From Tausonia pullulans (Eukaryota > Basidiomycota > Tremellomycetes > Cystofilobasidiales > Mrakiaceae): DNA of 64,000 bases. The stretch spans positions 868,001 through 932,000 of the forward strand of contig OX637622.1 in NCBI GenBank assembly GCA_951802195.1, written 5' to 3'. Within the stretch, counting starts at the first letter, position 1. Every line of letters starts with the position of its first letter. A program made the position numbers and the translations under genes. Shown here piece by piece: positions 41,408 to 52,413 of this stretch. The notes below the pieces were generated by a model, which was given only the letters and a program-made list of their open reading frames with translations, made no database searches and was not told the origin of the DNA.

Positions 41408-44400
41408 ATGCCTCTCGCCAACGCTGCTGGCTTCAAGCCTGCGATCAACCCGGTCCCCATCCGCCAGCGGTACGACGCTTATCCCGAGAACATCGACTAC
41501 ACTCGCATGGCTGCCGTTCGTCTCGTCCCACTCTGCTTGCCTCTATGTATGGATCCAGCGCTGACCCGAGAGACTCGGTTCGCCAGGAAATTCCCGGCAC
41601 CCAGCGTCCTGGACAGACGGGTGAGCCGCCCGCTTTCACGTTGGCTCTTATTGACCAGCTCGACAAGTTGTGTAGACTGACTCTTCCCCTCTTTCTCTCT
41701 GTTTCTTCGCCTTGTCAGGCCACTATCGGTCGAGTAAGCCTATCGATTCTTTCGCTCGTTGCACTGAATGCGACGCCTCACTTAGCCTGGCATCTCGGCT
41801 GACCGCTCATCCTCGGCGGCGCTCGTCCGCCTCCAGCCCTCCTCCCGAGCTGGGACTGCTTCATTGACCCATCAAAGCCCCAGACTCTCTACGAGATTGC
41901 CTCCCAGAGTGAGCCCAGCATTGCGTTCTTGTTATCGCCTCGTTTTCACACTGAAAATACTTCCTCTTCCCTTCTCAGCCTGCCAAGAGATCCCAGAGGA
42001 CGACGCGCTTGGCTATATCCCTATCACCTCGCGCCCGGGAGAGACACCCGTCCGCTATATTGAGGACTACCACTGGCTCAAGTACGCCGAAGTCGACCAA
42101 ACTAGGATCGAGGTGAGCTCTCCTTGCCGCAATGTTAGCGGACTCGCGTGGTTTCGGAGCGCGTGCTCTGCGGCCTGTGCGAGAGCTCAGAGCACGAGGA
42201 ATTGTGTGACGGTCTTTTGTGAATGGATTTTGAAGTAGAGCCAGTCTCAATAGAGATAAGAGGACAACAGTGGCATGCCGTTGCAATTTCGATGTAAGAA
42301 CATTCATTGACTTCCCTCTTTCCCAGGTTGGCGCTGCCCTCATGCATCTATACCGTACTGGTGTCCTTGGCGAGCCTGAGCGGATAGATCCGACTACTGG
42401 CCGTGAGGGCGGATGGGGTGTCGGTATCTGGTCCGGCAACCGCCCTGGTGAGCAATTGTAATCTCCCTTGAGAGGGCTGTGTTTCGCGCGTTATTGACAC
42501 ACGAGCGATTGCGCACCTCGGGTCTCAGAGTGGCAGATTCTCGACATGGCTTGCCACGTCCACAGCCTCATCTCGGTCGCCCTCTACGACACTCTTGGAC
42601 CGGTGCGATGCTGTTTCGCTAGGTCTCATGAGGACGCAAGTCGCTTACTAACTCCCTGTTACTTGATCTCGGCCGCAACAGACTGCGACTGGTAAGTATT
42701 CATTATTTTTTTTGCTTTCATCTGGCTCAATTCCCCGTTCTTTCGGGTTGACTTAGTTCCCATCTCCCCATAGAATACGTGTATGTCCTCAGGCGACGCC
42801 TGAAACGATGTAGGTCCGATCTGACCCTCAATCCTTTTCAGCGCCAACCACGCTGCTCTCCCAATCATCTTTACTTCGATGACCCACCTTCCCGCGCTCC
42901 TCAAGCTCCTCCCCAACGCAAAGACCGTCAAGGCCATCGTCTGCATGGATCCGCTCATCGGAACCGAAGCGGAGATCGCCAGTAGCTGGTCTCAGGAGCG
43001 CGGCGTCTGGCTTGGAGACTGGGCTGGCTGTACGTAGAGATGCACGTTGACTCAAGTGTCTTCTCCTGATATATCTTGGCTGTTGCAGTCCGCAAGATTG
43101 GTCGTGAGCACCCGACCGAACCCAACCCGCCCCGTCCGGACAACGTCGCCACCCTCAGCTGTTGGTCATCCATCAGTCACTCTTGTTAGCCGCTGTCATA
43201 ATCTCTGACCACTACTTCCCGTAGACACCTCTGGAACCACCGGCAACCCCAAGGGTGTCGTTCTCACTCATCGGGCCATGGCCGCTGCTGTCGTGCGTGT
43301 AGATTGGACGTTGCTTCGAACGTCCGCACCTTGCTCATACGTCTTACGCCACCGTAGATTTGTAACACCTACTGGTCTGTGGACCTCCCTGATCGCGGCA
43401 TGACCATGGCCTCGTACCTCCCTCTGTCTCACGTCTACGCCCGGTGAGCTGTCCATGTATGTGCAGTTGTAAATCTGATGTTCACACTGACCCCGCTCGA
43501 TCTCATCGCCTACCAGCTTCCTTGACCTCGTGGCAATCTACAACCGTGGTAACATCGCCTACACCACCGGAGACCCTCTCCGTCTCCTCGCCGACATCCA
43601 GCTCCAGAAGCCTCATATCTTCGGCAGTGTCCCTCGTGTCCTTAACCGCATCTACGCCGCCATCAATGCGCAGGCGTCCGCCGGTGGACTTAAGGGCAAT
43701 CTTCTCCGGCGCGCGCTTGACACCAAGCTCGCCAACTTCCGGGCTACCGGAAGCTACACCCATCCGGTGTACGATCGGCTTGTCTTTTCTAAGCTCCAGG
43801 CGCTTCTCGGAGGACGCGTCAAACTTCTCTCCACCGGTCAGTCGGTCCTTCCGCTACGAGGAAGCAATCCAAAACTGACGACTCTGTTCACCCTACAGGA
43901 TCGGCCCCGATCTCGGGTACTGTTTACGAGACGCTTAAGGTTGCATTCTGCGTCACGACTGTTGAGGTGCGTCTCGAGGCTGCTTGTATATGCGCCCTCT
44001 CAATTGGGCTTACCCAAACGCTCGATTCGCACAGGGCTGGGGTATGACCGAGACTGTGGGTACCGGCTCCAAGAATTTCAGATCGGATAAGAAGGGCACG
44101 GGCACCATCGGATCCCCAGTGTCAGTCGAAATCCGTATCGTCATCGGCCAGTCTGACGCATGGCTGACATCTCGTGCCTACACAGCCCTTGCAACGAGTT
44201 CAAGCTCGTCGATGTCGCCGAGATGGGCTACCTCTCGACCGACAAGCCGAACCCCCGCGGAGAGCTCTGCGTCCGGGGTGTCAACCTCTTCGTGAGTGAG
44301 ACCCGCCTGAATTGACAGAAATTCGTGAGTTGACGGCAAGCGCCCCAATTCAGTCTTGCTATTACAAGGACCCAAAGACGACCGCCGAGGCTCTTGACAG

Positions 44401-45237
44401 CGAGGGTCAGTTTTCGCCAGTCGCAGATTCGTTCCTGCCCCTGTTAGCTCCGAATATGAACTCCTTATCCCTCAGGCTGGCTCCACACCGGTGACGTCTG
44501 CACCGTTGACTCGGCCGGACGTTTCAAGATTGTCGATCGCAAGAAGGTATGTTGTCATGTTTTCACGCCGCCACTCGTAACTCCATCTGACCCTTCACCT
44601 ATTTCTGCCTTTCAGAACATCATGAAGCTCGCCCAGGGAGAGTACGTCGCTCTCGAGACTGTCGAGGGTGTCTACAGCATTTGCCCTCTCTTCCTCTCTT
44701 TCTACCTCCACGGTTCGTCCGCCCTGCGGCCTCTTTCACATCCTTTCTAATGCTGACGAGGTACGCTATACTCCTCAGGTGACTCGCTTCGCAACCACCT
44801 CGTCGGAGTCGGAGTTCTCGACCCCGTCCAGGTTATCCCCTGGATTAAGACTCTCCACGGCCGGATCCCTGCCGTCGCGAATGAAGCCGAGCTCCAGACG
44901 CTTATCGCAGGTGGAGGCGCGGGAGCGAAGGCTCTTCGCAAGGAGATCGTCAAGCTCCTTCGCAAGATGGCGAAGGAGAAGAAGCTCAAAGGGTGAGTGT
45001 GCGTCGAGTTCTTCTCTACCTTGCACCGGGCTGATCTTGCTTCTCTTGCGCGACACAACCAGCTACGAACAGGTCAAGGGCATCCACCTCACTCTCGAGC
45101 CGTTCCCGACCGATCTCATGACGCCAACATTCAAGTTCAAGCGCGCTGCCGTCGCAAAATACTTCGTCTCGCAACTCGACCAGGCATACACCGAGTCCGA
45201 GGAGCCCGAGGAAAACCAGTCGCGGGCCAAGCTCTGA
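41408..45237 (+). CDS. Peroxisomal long-chain acyl-CoA synthetase (Faa2-like)
   Basis: 22 exons, 733 residues, from 41408..41515 to 45063..45237. The AMP-binding core is present: P-loop [16 protein letters not shown] (43225..43292), [29 protein letters not shown], then GWLHTGDV and [21 protein letters not shown], the fatty-acyl-CoA-synthetase signature. It activates long-chain fatty acids with ATP and CoA. It ends SRAKL, a PTS1 signal of the AKL type, so it should act in peroxisomal beta-oxidation. Two micro-exons occur in succession: 42682..42691 (10 nt) and 42774..42780 (7 nt), encoding TATEYV before ANHAALP. Near 41733-41757 two donors (GTAAGC or GTTGCA) keep frame; I chose the latter. The length is close to yeast Faa2 (744). 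Confidence 0.9.
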
Positions 45238-45378
45238 GCTCTGGATGGGGAGCGCACCGAGTGTCTGTCTGTTTGTCAATACATGTTTGTTAACCTCTTG
45301 TCCATCGAGGTCTCGGAGAAAAAGGGTCGTCGCATCTGCGTGCCGGTTATTAAAAAGAAAAGAAAGAAAGAGCCCTGC

Positions 45379-48300
45379 TCATTGCTCCTTCGACGAGCTC
45401 GTCTGCAGGCTCTTGGCCTCGTCATCGTCGGACCTGCCAGAGCTGTTGCGATCGCTGGTCGGCCCCGCCCCCAACCGAGCCTTCTTTCTCGGCGGGGATT
45501 CGCTCTTCTGCACTGTGGCCGTCAGCGTCGTCCCCCTACTCCTGCTCCTGCTCCTGCTGCTGCCCAGAGCCGCCACCTCCTCCTCCTCCTCCTCCTCCTC
45601 CTCCTCCTCTTCCCTCTCATCCTCCTCCCTCTCACCCTCGCCCGAGTCCGAGTCAACGACACGGCTCCTCTCTTTCTCCTTCCTGCCCTTCTTCTTCGTC
45701 AACCTTGATGGGCTGGCAGTGTTCTTCCGCTCCTTTGCGACCATCCTTGAAGGGAGCTGCATTTCACCAGCGTCAGCCATGAAGATCGTCATAAACGCCC
45801 AGACAGACGTGAGGAAGACGACGAACAGCGAGCTTCTCGAGGTAAGGCGGGACCTTCTTGCCCTTCAGGATGATGTGGCCCTTGAGGATCCTCGCGCGAT
45901 CGCGGCACGACAAGCTGCCGACGGATGAGGCGGAGGAAACCGTAGGTCAGCGTCTGGGGATCAAGCAACGAGAGAGGCTTATGCTGACGCGTTTCGTTCG
46001 CTGAGGATCTCAGACTCGAGACCGTCTGGGCCGTGGAGGGCCATGACCTCCGCCCAGATCTATCCCGACAGAAGAAAGATTCAATGACGGAAGCACAGGG
46101 GACCAAGGAAGAGAAAATGACAGAGACCGCACCCTGTTAGAACCCCTGTTGTAAAGTTTCTCCATCGCATCCACGAGCGCGTGGTCCTCCTCGTCCGTCC
46201 CTGGTCAACGACCGACGAGCCATCAGCCATCATGTCATCCGTCTCTTTATCTTCTCTCTTTGAGGGTCACCCGACACTCACATTCCCGATAGACCGCCCT
46301 CCCTGTGGTAGGCCTCAGCGCCGGCTGCGACCGCTTCTTCCTCTCAGGCTGAGTCTGCTTCCTTCGAGCCAACGATGACTTGGACGAGCCGGCCACCGCA
46401 AACATCTGTTCCTCCACTTCTGCCTCGTCGTCATCAGCAAACTGGACGTCGGACTCGCCATCGTCGACAAGCTGGACGTCAGATTCATCATCATCGTTGT
46501 CGTCGACAGCGTCCGAGAGAGTGGGGTCGGGGTCGTAGAGGCCCTGCTGGTCTTCGGGGAGGGAGGTGCCTTGGGCGAGGTATTGCTCGATCTTGAGAGA
46601 GGAGCAGGCTTAGTCAGTAACCTATCCGGCTTCTCTTAGGCTTACTGATCCATCTACCTTTCGCTCGATCTCACCCTCGGTGCTGGCTGTAGGTTGAGAA
46701 TCATCAGCCACCCCGTCCATCCCTCTCACGCCGTGTTCGTCCACTCACTTAACAACTGTGCCTGAAGCCTCAGCACAAACACCCTCGGCAGCGCCGGGTT
46801 ATCAAACAGCTTCCACATCGACGTCGCCCTCCCCTGGTAGACCTCCCCGCCGCGACTGAAGCCCGTTCGCGAGCGTTGGGCCCCGCGATCGCCGCCGGCG
46901 CTGCTATCTCGCCATTGGGCATTTCTGCCGTTGTCTCGGTTGTTGTTGATGTTGGAGGAGGAGGAGGAGGCCTCAGGTGATGGCGGGACGGGCGATGCGT
47001 CGTCGTCGGAGGGCCGGATGTTGATGTCCGAGTTGTAGTCGTCGTCGTTCTCAATGATCCTCGAGCCCCCTACAGCAGCATCGCCCTCATCGTTGTCGTC
47101 GACGGCGCGGCCTTTTCCCTTCCGGTCGACTTTGTTCACCTTGACCTTGCCCTTATCCTTCTGCTGATGTTCCTCCTCGGGGAACTGGGTATCGTCGAAG
47201 TCTGACATTACCTCGCCGATCGAGTTGTCGTTGTCGAAGAAGGACTGAGGCTTGATCACGGCTCTGCAAAGAAGACATGCCACCAGCGCCAGTTCAGCGG
47301 ACATGTGAGAGGCGAAACGACAACACGAGGACACACCGTCGGTCGGCTTCCAACCATTTGCGGGGGAGCCAGATCCACTGGAAGAGCCGTCGACCAAGCG
47401 TCTCGGCAAAACTTTTAAGCGTCTGGACCTCGCGGAGCTCGGCAAACGTCTTGTGCTCAAGCTGGGGACAGAGCGAGATGTGTATGTCGACAATTAGCCT
47501 CGCACACATAGATGACGACCACCCTTGAGCTTCACCTGTCCCATCTTCGTCCACTTCCTCTTGTCCCACTCGTCCGTCATGAGCGCGATGCGGGCCCGAT
47601 CCGTCTGGAACATGGGGATCCCTTTAATTCTCGGAAGCGCAACGAGGGTCGGGTCGTCGAGGAAGTCTGGACGGAAGGCGTTCACGACCTCGACATCGTC
47701 GAGCAAAGCGCGCCTTTCCTGCTGCTGCGTCGTCGTCGACGATGCCTCCGGGTTCTCGGCGGGCTCCGGGTATGAGTAGATAGCAATCTGCACGTGACGG
47801 GCAATGGCGGCGTCAGTTAGTCAGTCCAAACGCTCACCTCTCAACCGAAGAGAAGCTCAACCCACCATCTGGCATATGTCAAGATACCACTCGAGCCTCC
47901 TTGCGAGCAACCACTGTTGCAGCCTCTTGGCCTCCGCTCCCAGTTTGAGTCCATTCTCCGGCCCCATAACCGTCGGGCTTACTGACTTCTTTGACCTCCC
48001 GACCGAGGCTTTCCCGGGGAGTGGATCGAGCTCCTCAAGCGTGAGCACCGATGCCCAGAGCACCCTCTTGAGTTCCTTTAACCTCTCCAAGATCGCTACT
48101 CTCTCCTGCTCTCTCCCCTCCCTTGTCGCAAGCGGGTCCACCTCCGCCAAAGCCGACGCCCTCGCAAACGAGCTGAGGTAGTTCTTCCCGTCGAGTGCGG
48201 TCCTCTTCTGCTTGAGGTACCGCGGGATGGTGAGGTGCTCAAGTTCGGAGAGCGCCGCGGCGAGGTTGATCCGTTGGAACGGGTGGAACTCGTCTCGCGG

Positions 48301-48944
48301 GGTGGCGTTGAGCGGCGGGGTGGGGATGAAGCCGGGTCGAACATCGACGAGGGCAAGGTCGGAGGAAGCTTCGGTCAGCTTCTCTGTGTTCATTTGAAGA
48401 GTGAATGCATGGGATGTTGGGCGTGTCAGCCCATGGTCAAAGGGAGAGAGCAGGAGACCAACACTCAACCCATCCACTTTGCGATTCCGGCGGCCTGCTC
48501 AGCCTTGCTCTCCTTCCCCCGTATGCGTTTGAGCTCCTCGACCGTTGCATCCCCATCCTCATCGCCGTCGTTGTCATCCTTGCGGATCCGAGCGTGCCTC
48601 AGCGCGTGTCCGAGGAACGCGTCACTCCCCGTCTCGGCAAACAGCCGCTCGTACGCTTCGAGCAGCGTGTTGGTCGGCACCTCGAGCTCGGCGAGCAGGC
48701 GGGCCTGGTCCTGCCGCTCATCTGTTGGGGGCGACTTGCGGTCTGCTACGCCGGGAGGTGGGGGAGAGATGAGAGCAGGGGCGGCGAAATTGGCGGACGT
48801 GGCCGCTGAAGGACGTATGGAGATCGTGTCGATGGAGGACGATGTCGCTTGGGGCTGGGCGGCTGAGGGCCCTGCCTGCGGCTGGGGATGGCTGGACGAG
48901 GGCCCAGCTGCTACTGCCATCGTCGCTGGCGGAAGAGGCTGCAT
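45379..48944 (-). CDS. TRF/Tbf1-like telobox Myb protein
   Basis: Eleven exons, complement(45379..45756, 45827..45914, 45989..46059, 46133..46200, 46282..46591, 46658..46686, 46749..47263, 47337..47461, 47536..47787, 47866..48383, 48470..48944); 942 residues. A large helical N-terminal region (about 80-460) may be a TRFH-like dimerisation domain, though I cannot show homology. An acidic, low-complexity middle follows. A single Myb repeat starts EWTDEEDHALVDAMEKLY, continues IWAEVMALHGPDGLESEILSERNA and ends LSCRDRARILKG plus VPPYLEKLA, paralleling yeast Tbf1 (LKDKARNWKLQYLKSG-LPDYL). Known relatives bind TTAGGG-type repeats at telomeres and subtelomeres or at snoRNA and ribosomal promoters. 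The C-terminus is basic with a run of about a dozen Glu. The recognition-helix sequence departs from the usual VDLKDKWR. Confidence 0.65.
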
Positions 48945-49155
48945 GAAGAGGGTGGATGGCTGACGGACGATGCTGTCTCGGCGGGTCCACGTCGACTGGC
49001 CCCGCCCTGCAAGGTCGAGGCGCTAGGGCTGGTCACGCGTGGCGCCGGCGAGAGGAAGAGGAAGAAGACATGCCGGGCACACCTTGCCCCCAACCCCCAA
49101 CCCCCACCCCCCTCCCCCCATTCTCCCTTCCCCTTACATCATACCACCAGCAACC

Positions 49156-51117
49156 ATGTCCGACGACAACGGTACGCCTCTGTCTTCACCACCACCCACG
49201 CCACCACCGGTTTCGTGAACGACGAATCCCAGCGCACTTCGACTCCCGACTCTTCGACCACCGGTCTGTGAACCCGGCTCCACCTTGAAAACGCACGACA
49301 GCCTCTTCCGAGCCAGTCGTGCGTGTGTGTGTGTCGTCTCTGTCTAGAGGCAGGCAGGACAACCACCGTGGCTGGCGGAAGCCTGGGGAGAGGAAGACGG
49401 CCAGCACTCGCCTGGGACAAAGAACAACCTTGTTCGGTTCTTTCGCCTTGTCTCTCTGTCTCGTTCTATCTACCTGAGGGCAGATGCCAGCCTTGGGACT
49501 CATATCGTGCCAGCCAGCCAGTCAGCCAGCCAGCATCAGTCTTCGAGACCGTTCCTTCCGACTCAGCGTGCCAGCCGCCTTCCCTTTCCTTCTCGCCCCT
49601 CCGCTTCTCTCATCTCGCCTTTCAACCTATCATCCATGCCAGCTCTCCACCCTTCCCTGCCTTTCTCTCCGACATCCGACCTAACATCCGACCTGCCGCC
49701 CCTTTCCTCCCTCGCTTTCCCCCTTCTTCCCCCATCTCTCTGTCTTTTATCCGCCGCAACGTCCAGCCTCCTACCGTCGTGACGAGCCCGCCTCGGCGAC
49801 CGCGGCCCTTAACGGCGGGTCCTACCGCGACCGTTCGCCCTCCCCCCGTCGGGACAGGGACGACCGTGGCCGCTCTGCCTCGCCCGGACGTCGTATGGAT
49901 GTTGACCGCAACGACCGCGGCCGAGGGTGCGTCCCTCTACCTTGCTACGACGATCCGACGCGTCTTCGCTGACCTGGCCTTCGTCTTTCTCATCCAGTCC
50001 CCCTCCGGGCGGAGACAACCCTGGCAACAACCTTCACGTCTCGTCCCTTGCCATCCGCCTTGACCAGCGCGACCTCGAGACCCACTTTGCCAAGTATGGA
50101 GTCGTGAGTGCAAGCGATCTCGCGCGCTCTCCATATCATCTCCCTGACCCCCTCTCCCACTTCAGGTCGACAAGGTCCAGATCATGTACGACCCCCACAC
50201 CAAGGAGTCTCGTGGGTTCGCGTTCGTGACCATGGCCACTTCCGAGGAGGCCGACGCTGCCATCGCCTCGCTCAACGGTACCGAGCTCGGCGGCAAGACG
50301 ATGCGCGTCGAGAAGGTGAGAGAGCCCGCCTTACCATCTGTGCATGGACGCCGCAACGTTGACCTACCTCTCCTATGTGCAATTCAAGGCCCGCCGTGGA
50401 CGCGCCCGCACCCCGACCCCCGGAAGGTACTTCGGCCCCCCGAAGCCGGATGACCGTCGCCCGGGAGGATACCCTCCCCCCCGCGGAGGATCTTCCTACG
50501 GTGGAGGAGGAGGTCACGAGCGCCCTTACGACCCCCGTCCTTACGACTCTCGCTATGCCGGTCAGTACCTAGACAGAGCCCTTTGCTATCATGTCTCTGA
50601 GGAACAAGGAGGGTGCTGACTCCTCCCGCCAAGATCGCGATCTCTCTTACCGCCGCTACGACGACTACCCTCCTTCGTACCCTCCGTCGTCATCGTCCTA
50701 CTCGTCCTATCCCTCCTCTACCTCTTACGGTGGCCGGTATGACGGCTATGCAGATGAGCCCCGTGGTGGCCGGTACGACGACCGTCGGGGGGATGACCGT
50801 TGTGCGTTTCCCATTTTTTTCCCTTCTTTTCCTTCCCTTTCTCGTTCTTTGTCTGACTCATCCCGCCCGCATCCTCAACAGACGGCGCACCCCCTCCTCC
50901 CCGCCGCAGGGAATACGAGGACCGTCCCTACGTCCCTTCCGGAGGCGGAGGCTCTTCCCGCGGAGGTGACTACAGCGCTCCTCCCCCTCCTCGCGGTGGC
51001 TATGACGCCCCGAGGGGCGGAGGAGGAAGGCGCGATGAGTACGCCGCGCCGATGACGGGATACGACGAGCGGAGGCCGCCGCCTAGGGATGGCGGAAGGG
51101 ACGAGAGGAGGTACTGA
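49156..51117 (+). CDS. Transformer-2-like SR-related RNA-binding protein
   Basis: Seven exons: 49156..49171, 49767..49926, 49998..50103, 50166..50315, 50389..50560, 50634..50801, 50882..51117; 335 residues. An Arg/Asp/Ser-rich N-terminus (RDRSPSPRRDRDDRGRSASP) is followed by one RRM at about residues 70-145 with RNP2 LHVSSL and RNP1 RGFAFVTM. The linker RARTPTPGRYFG after the RRM is the Tra2 hallmark. The C-terminus is Arg/Gly/Tyr/Pro-rich and low in complexity. Tra2 proteins are nuclear splicing regulators binding purine-rich exonic elements. The first intron is long (595 bp) for this genome and follows a 16-nt coding exon, a layout often used for regulation in SR genes; an alternative first exon within it is possible. 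Confidence 0.85.
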
Positions 51118-52413
51118 GCGCTCTTCGGTTGTAGGCTGAGTTGAGACTTGAGAACAGGGGTTTCCATTCGTCATCCCCTCGCATGCAAGGTCGCATGTGG
51201 CTCTGTCTCTCCCTCCTCCGTCTTGGCTTCCTTTCATTCTTCTTCCCCTCCTCCCTCTTCCTTGTTTCCATTTCCCCCTCCCCCCCCTCCTCCGTGTGTG
51301 TCCCTTGCCGAGCAAAGAAATGCCATGACACTTCCCAGTTCTTTGCACTCCCCTCGTCATTCCCCTGCCTTACTTCTCGCTCGATCTGGCGCTCTGGTCT
51401 TTTCTCGTGCACCCAGCGGGCTACCGCACCCCCTCCCCCCCCCCCCCCCCTAAAGGTCTGCCTTCTCTCTCACGCTCTCTCTCTCTCCTTTCGATCTTCC
51501 TTGCAAACGCGATCGAAGGGCAAGCCAGCAAGCACCATGGGCAGGCCTCATGCTGAGATGGCGGACGAGCGAGCAAGCGAGGGCGCGGAGCGGGTTGGGA
51601 GGGCAAGGAAGGTCGGTCGGTCAGTGAGTGAGTGACACACGGTCTCTCCCCTGGGGCGTCGTCCCTCGCTCGAACCGCTCGCCATCTCACGAGGCGGGAG
51701 GGAAGGAACATGGGAGCTGCTTAGCTGCGGGCGGGAGGGCGGGCGAACGAACGATCGCATCATCAACGGATCAAAAGGGGTCGAACAAAGATCGAGCCAA
51801 GTCAAAAGGGGTGTGTGAGAAGTTGGAATCAAGGGAGGTAGGTGAGTTGGAACGAAGTCGGGGAAAGGAAGAACGTAGAGACTGGGCCGGACGGAGCGAG
51901 TGAGTGGGTTGTGAGGTTACATGTAATGAATGGAAGAGGAGGGAAAACATAGAGTGAGAGGGAGAGAGGTCGTTTCGAGGACAGAGAGAGGCACGCAAGA
52001 GAAACAGGCACAAGAAAACGGAACAGAACGAGCACAAAAGAAAAAGCAACCACCCCCTTCATCACCGCGTCGCCACCACCTTCCCCCCCGACGATGCTGG
52101 ATCCCAGAACACCCCACTTCCTTGCCCCTCCCCAAGCCTCGGCGTCCCCGGCCCGCTCCTGCCCCCGCTGGAGACACTCCCAACAGGTGTTGAGAGCCCG
52201 CTCCGACCCATGAGAGGGCTTCCCGTTGTAGAGTGGGGAGGGGACGAGAGCCCGCTTCCTACTGGAGAGTGATGAGCAGATGAGATGGAGAGGGAGGTCG
52301 CTGGAGAGGGTGGGGGGACGATTAAGGTCTCGCCTCGGAAGAAACAGCTGCGAGGGGTAGGAAGAAGTCAGAATGGGGCGGGAATGAGAAATGAGGGGAC
52401 AGGACAGTACGCA
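51118..52413. other. Convergent intergenic region, Tra2-like / PP1 targeting subunit
   Basis: 1296 bp between stop codons, pyrimidine-rich with a C run at about 51421-51452 and CT repeats. Presumed 3' UTRs. Open frames here are low-complexity shadows; no gene is supported. Confidence 0.45.

Noticed and set aside
18892-45237. Peroxisomal gene cluster (PEX19, amine oxidase, acyl-CoA synthetase)
   Set aside because: The genes are far apart, on mixed strands with unrelated genes between, and the oxidase has no PTS1; chance proximity is enough.
45570-45625. CTC trinucleotide repeat as a microsatellite element
   Set aside because: It is the coding sequence of the poly-Glu run in the TRF/Tbf1-like protein.
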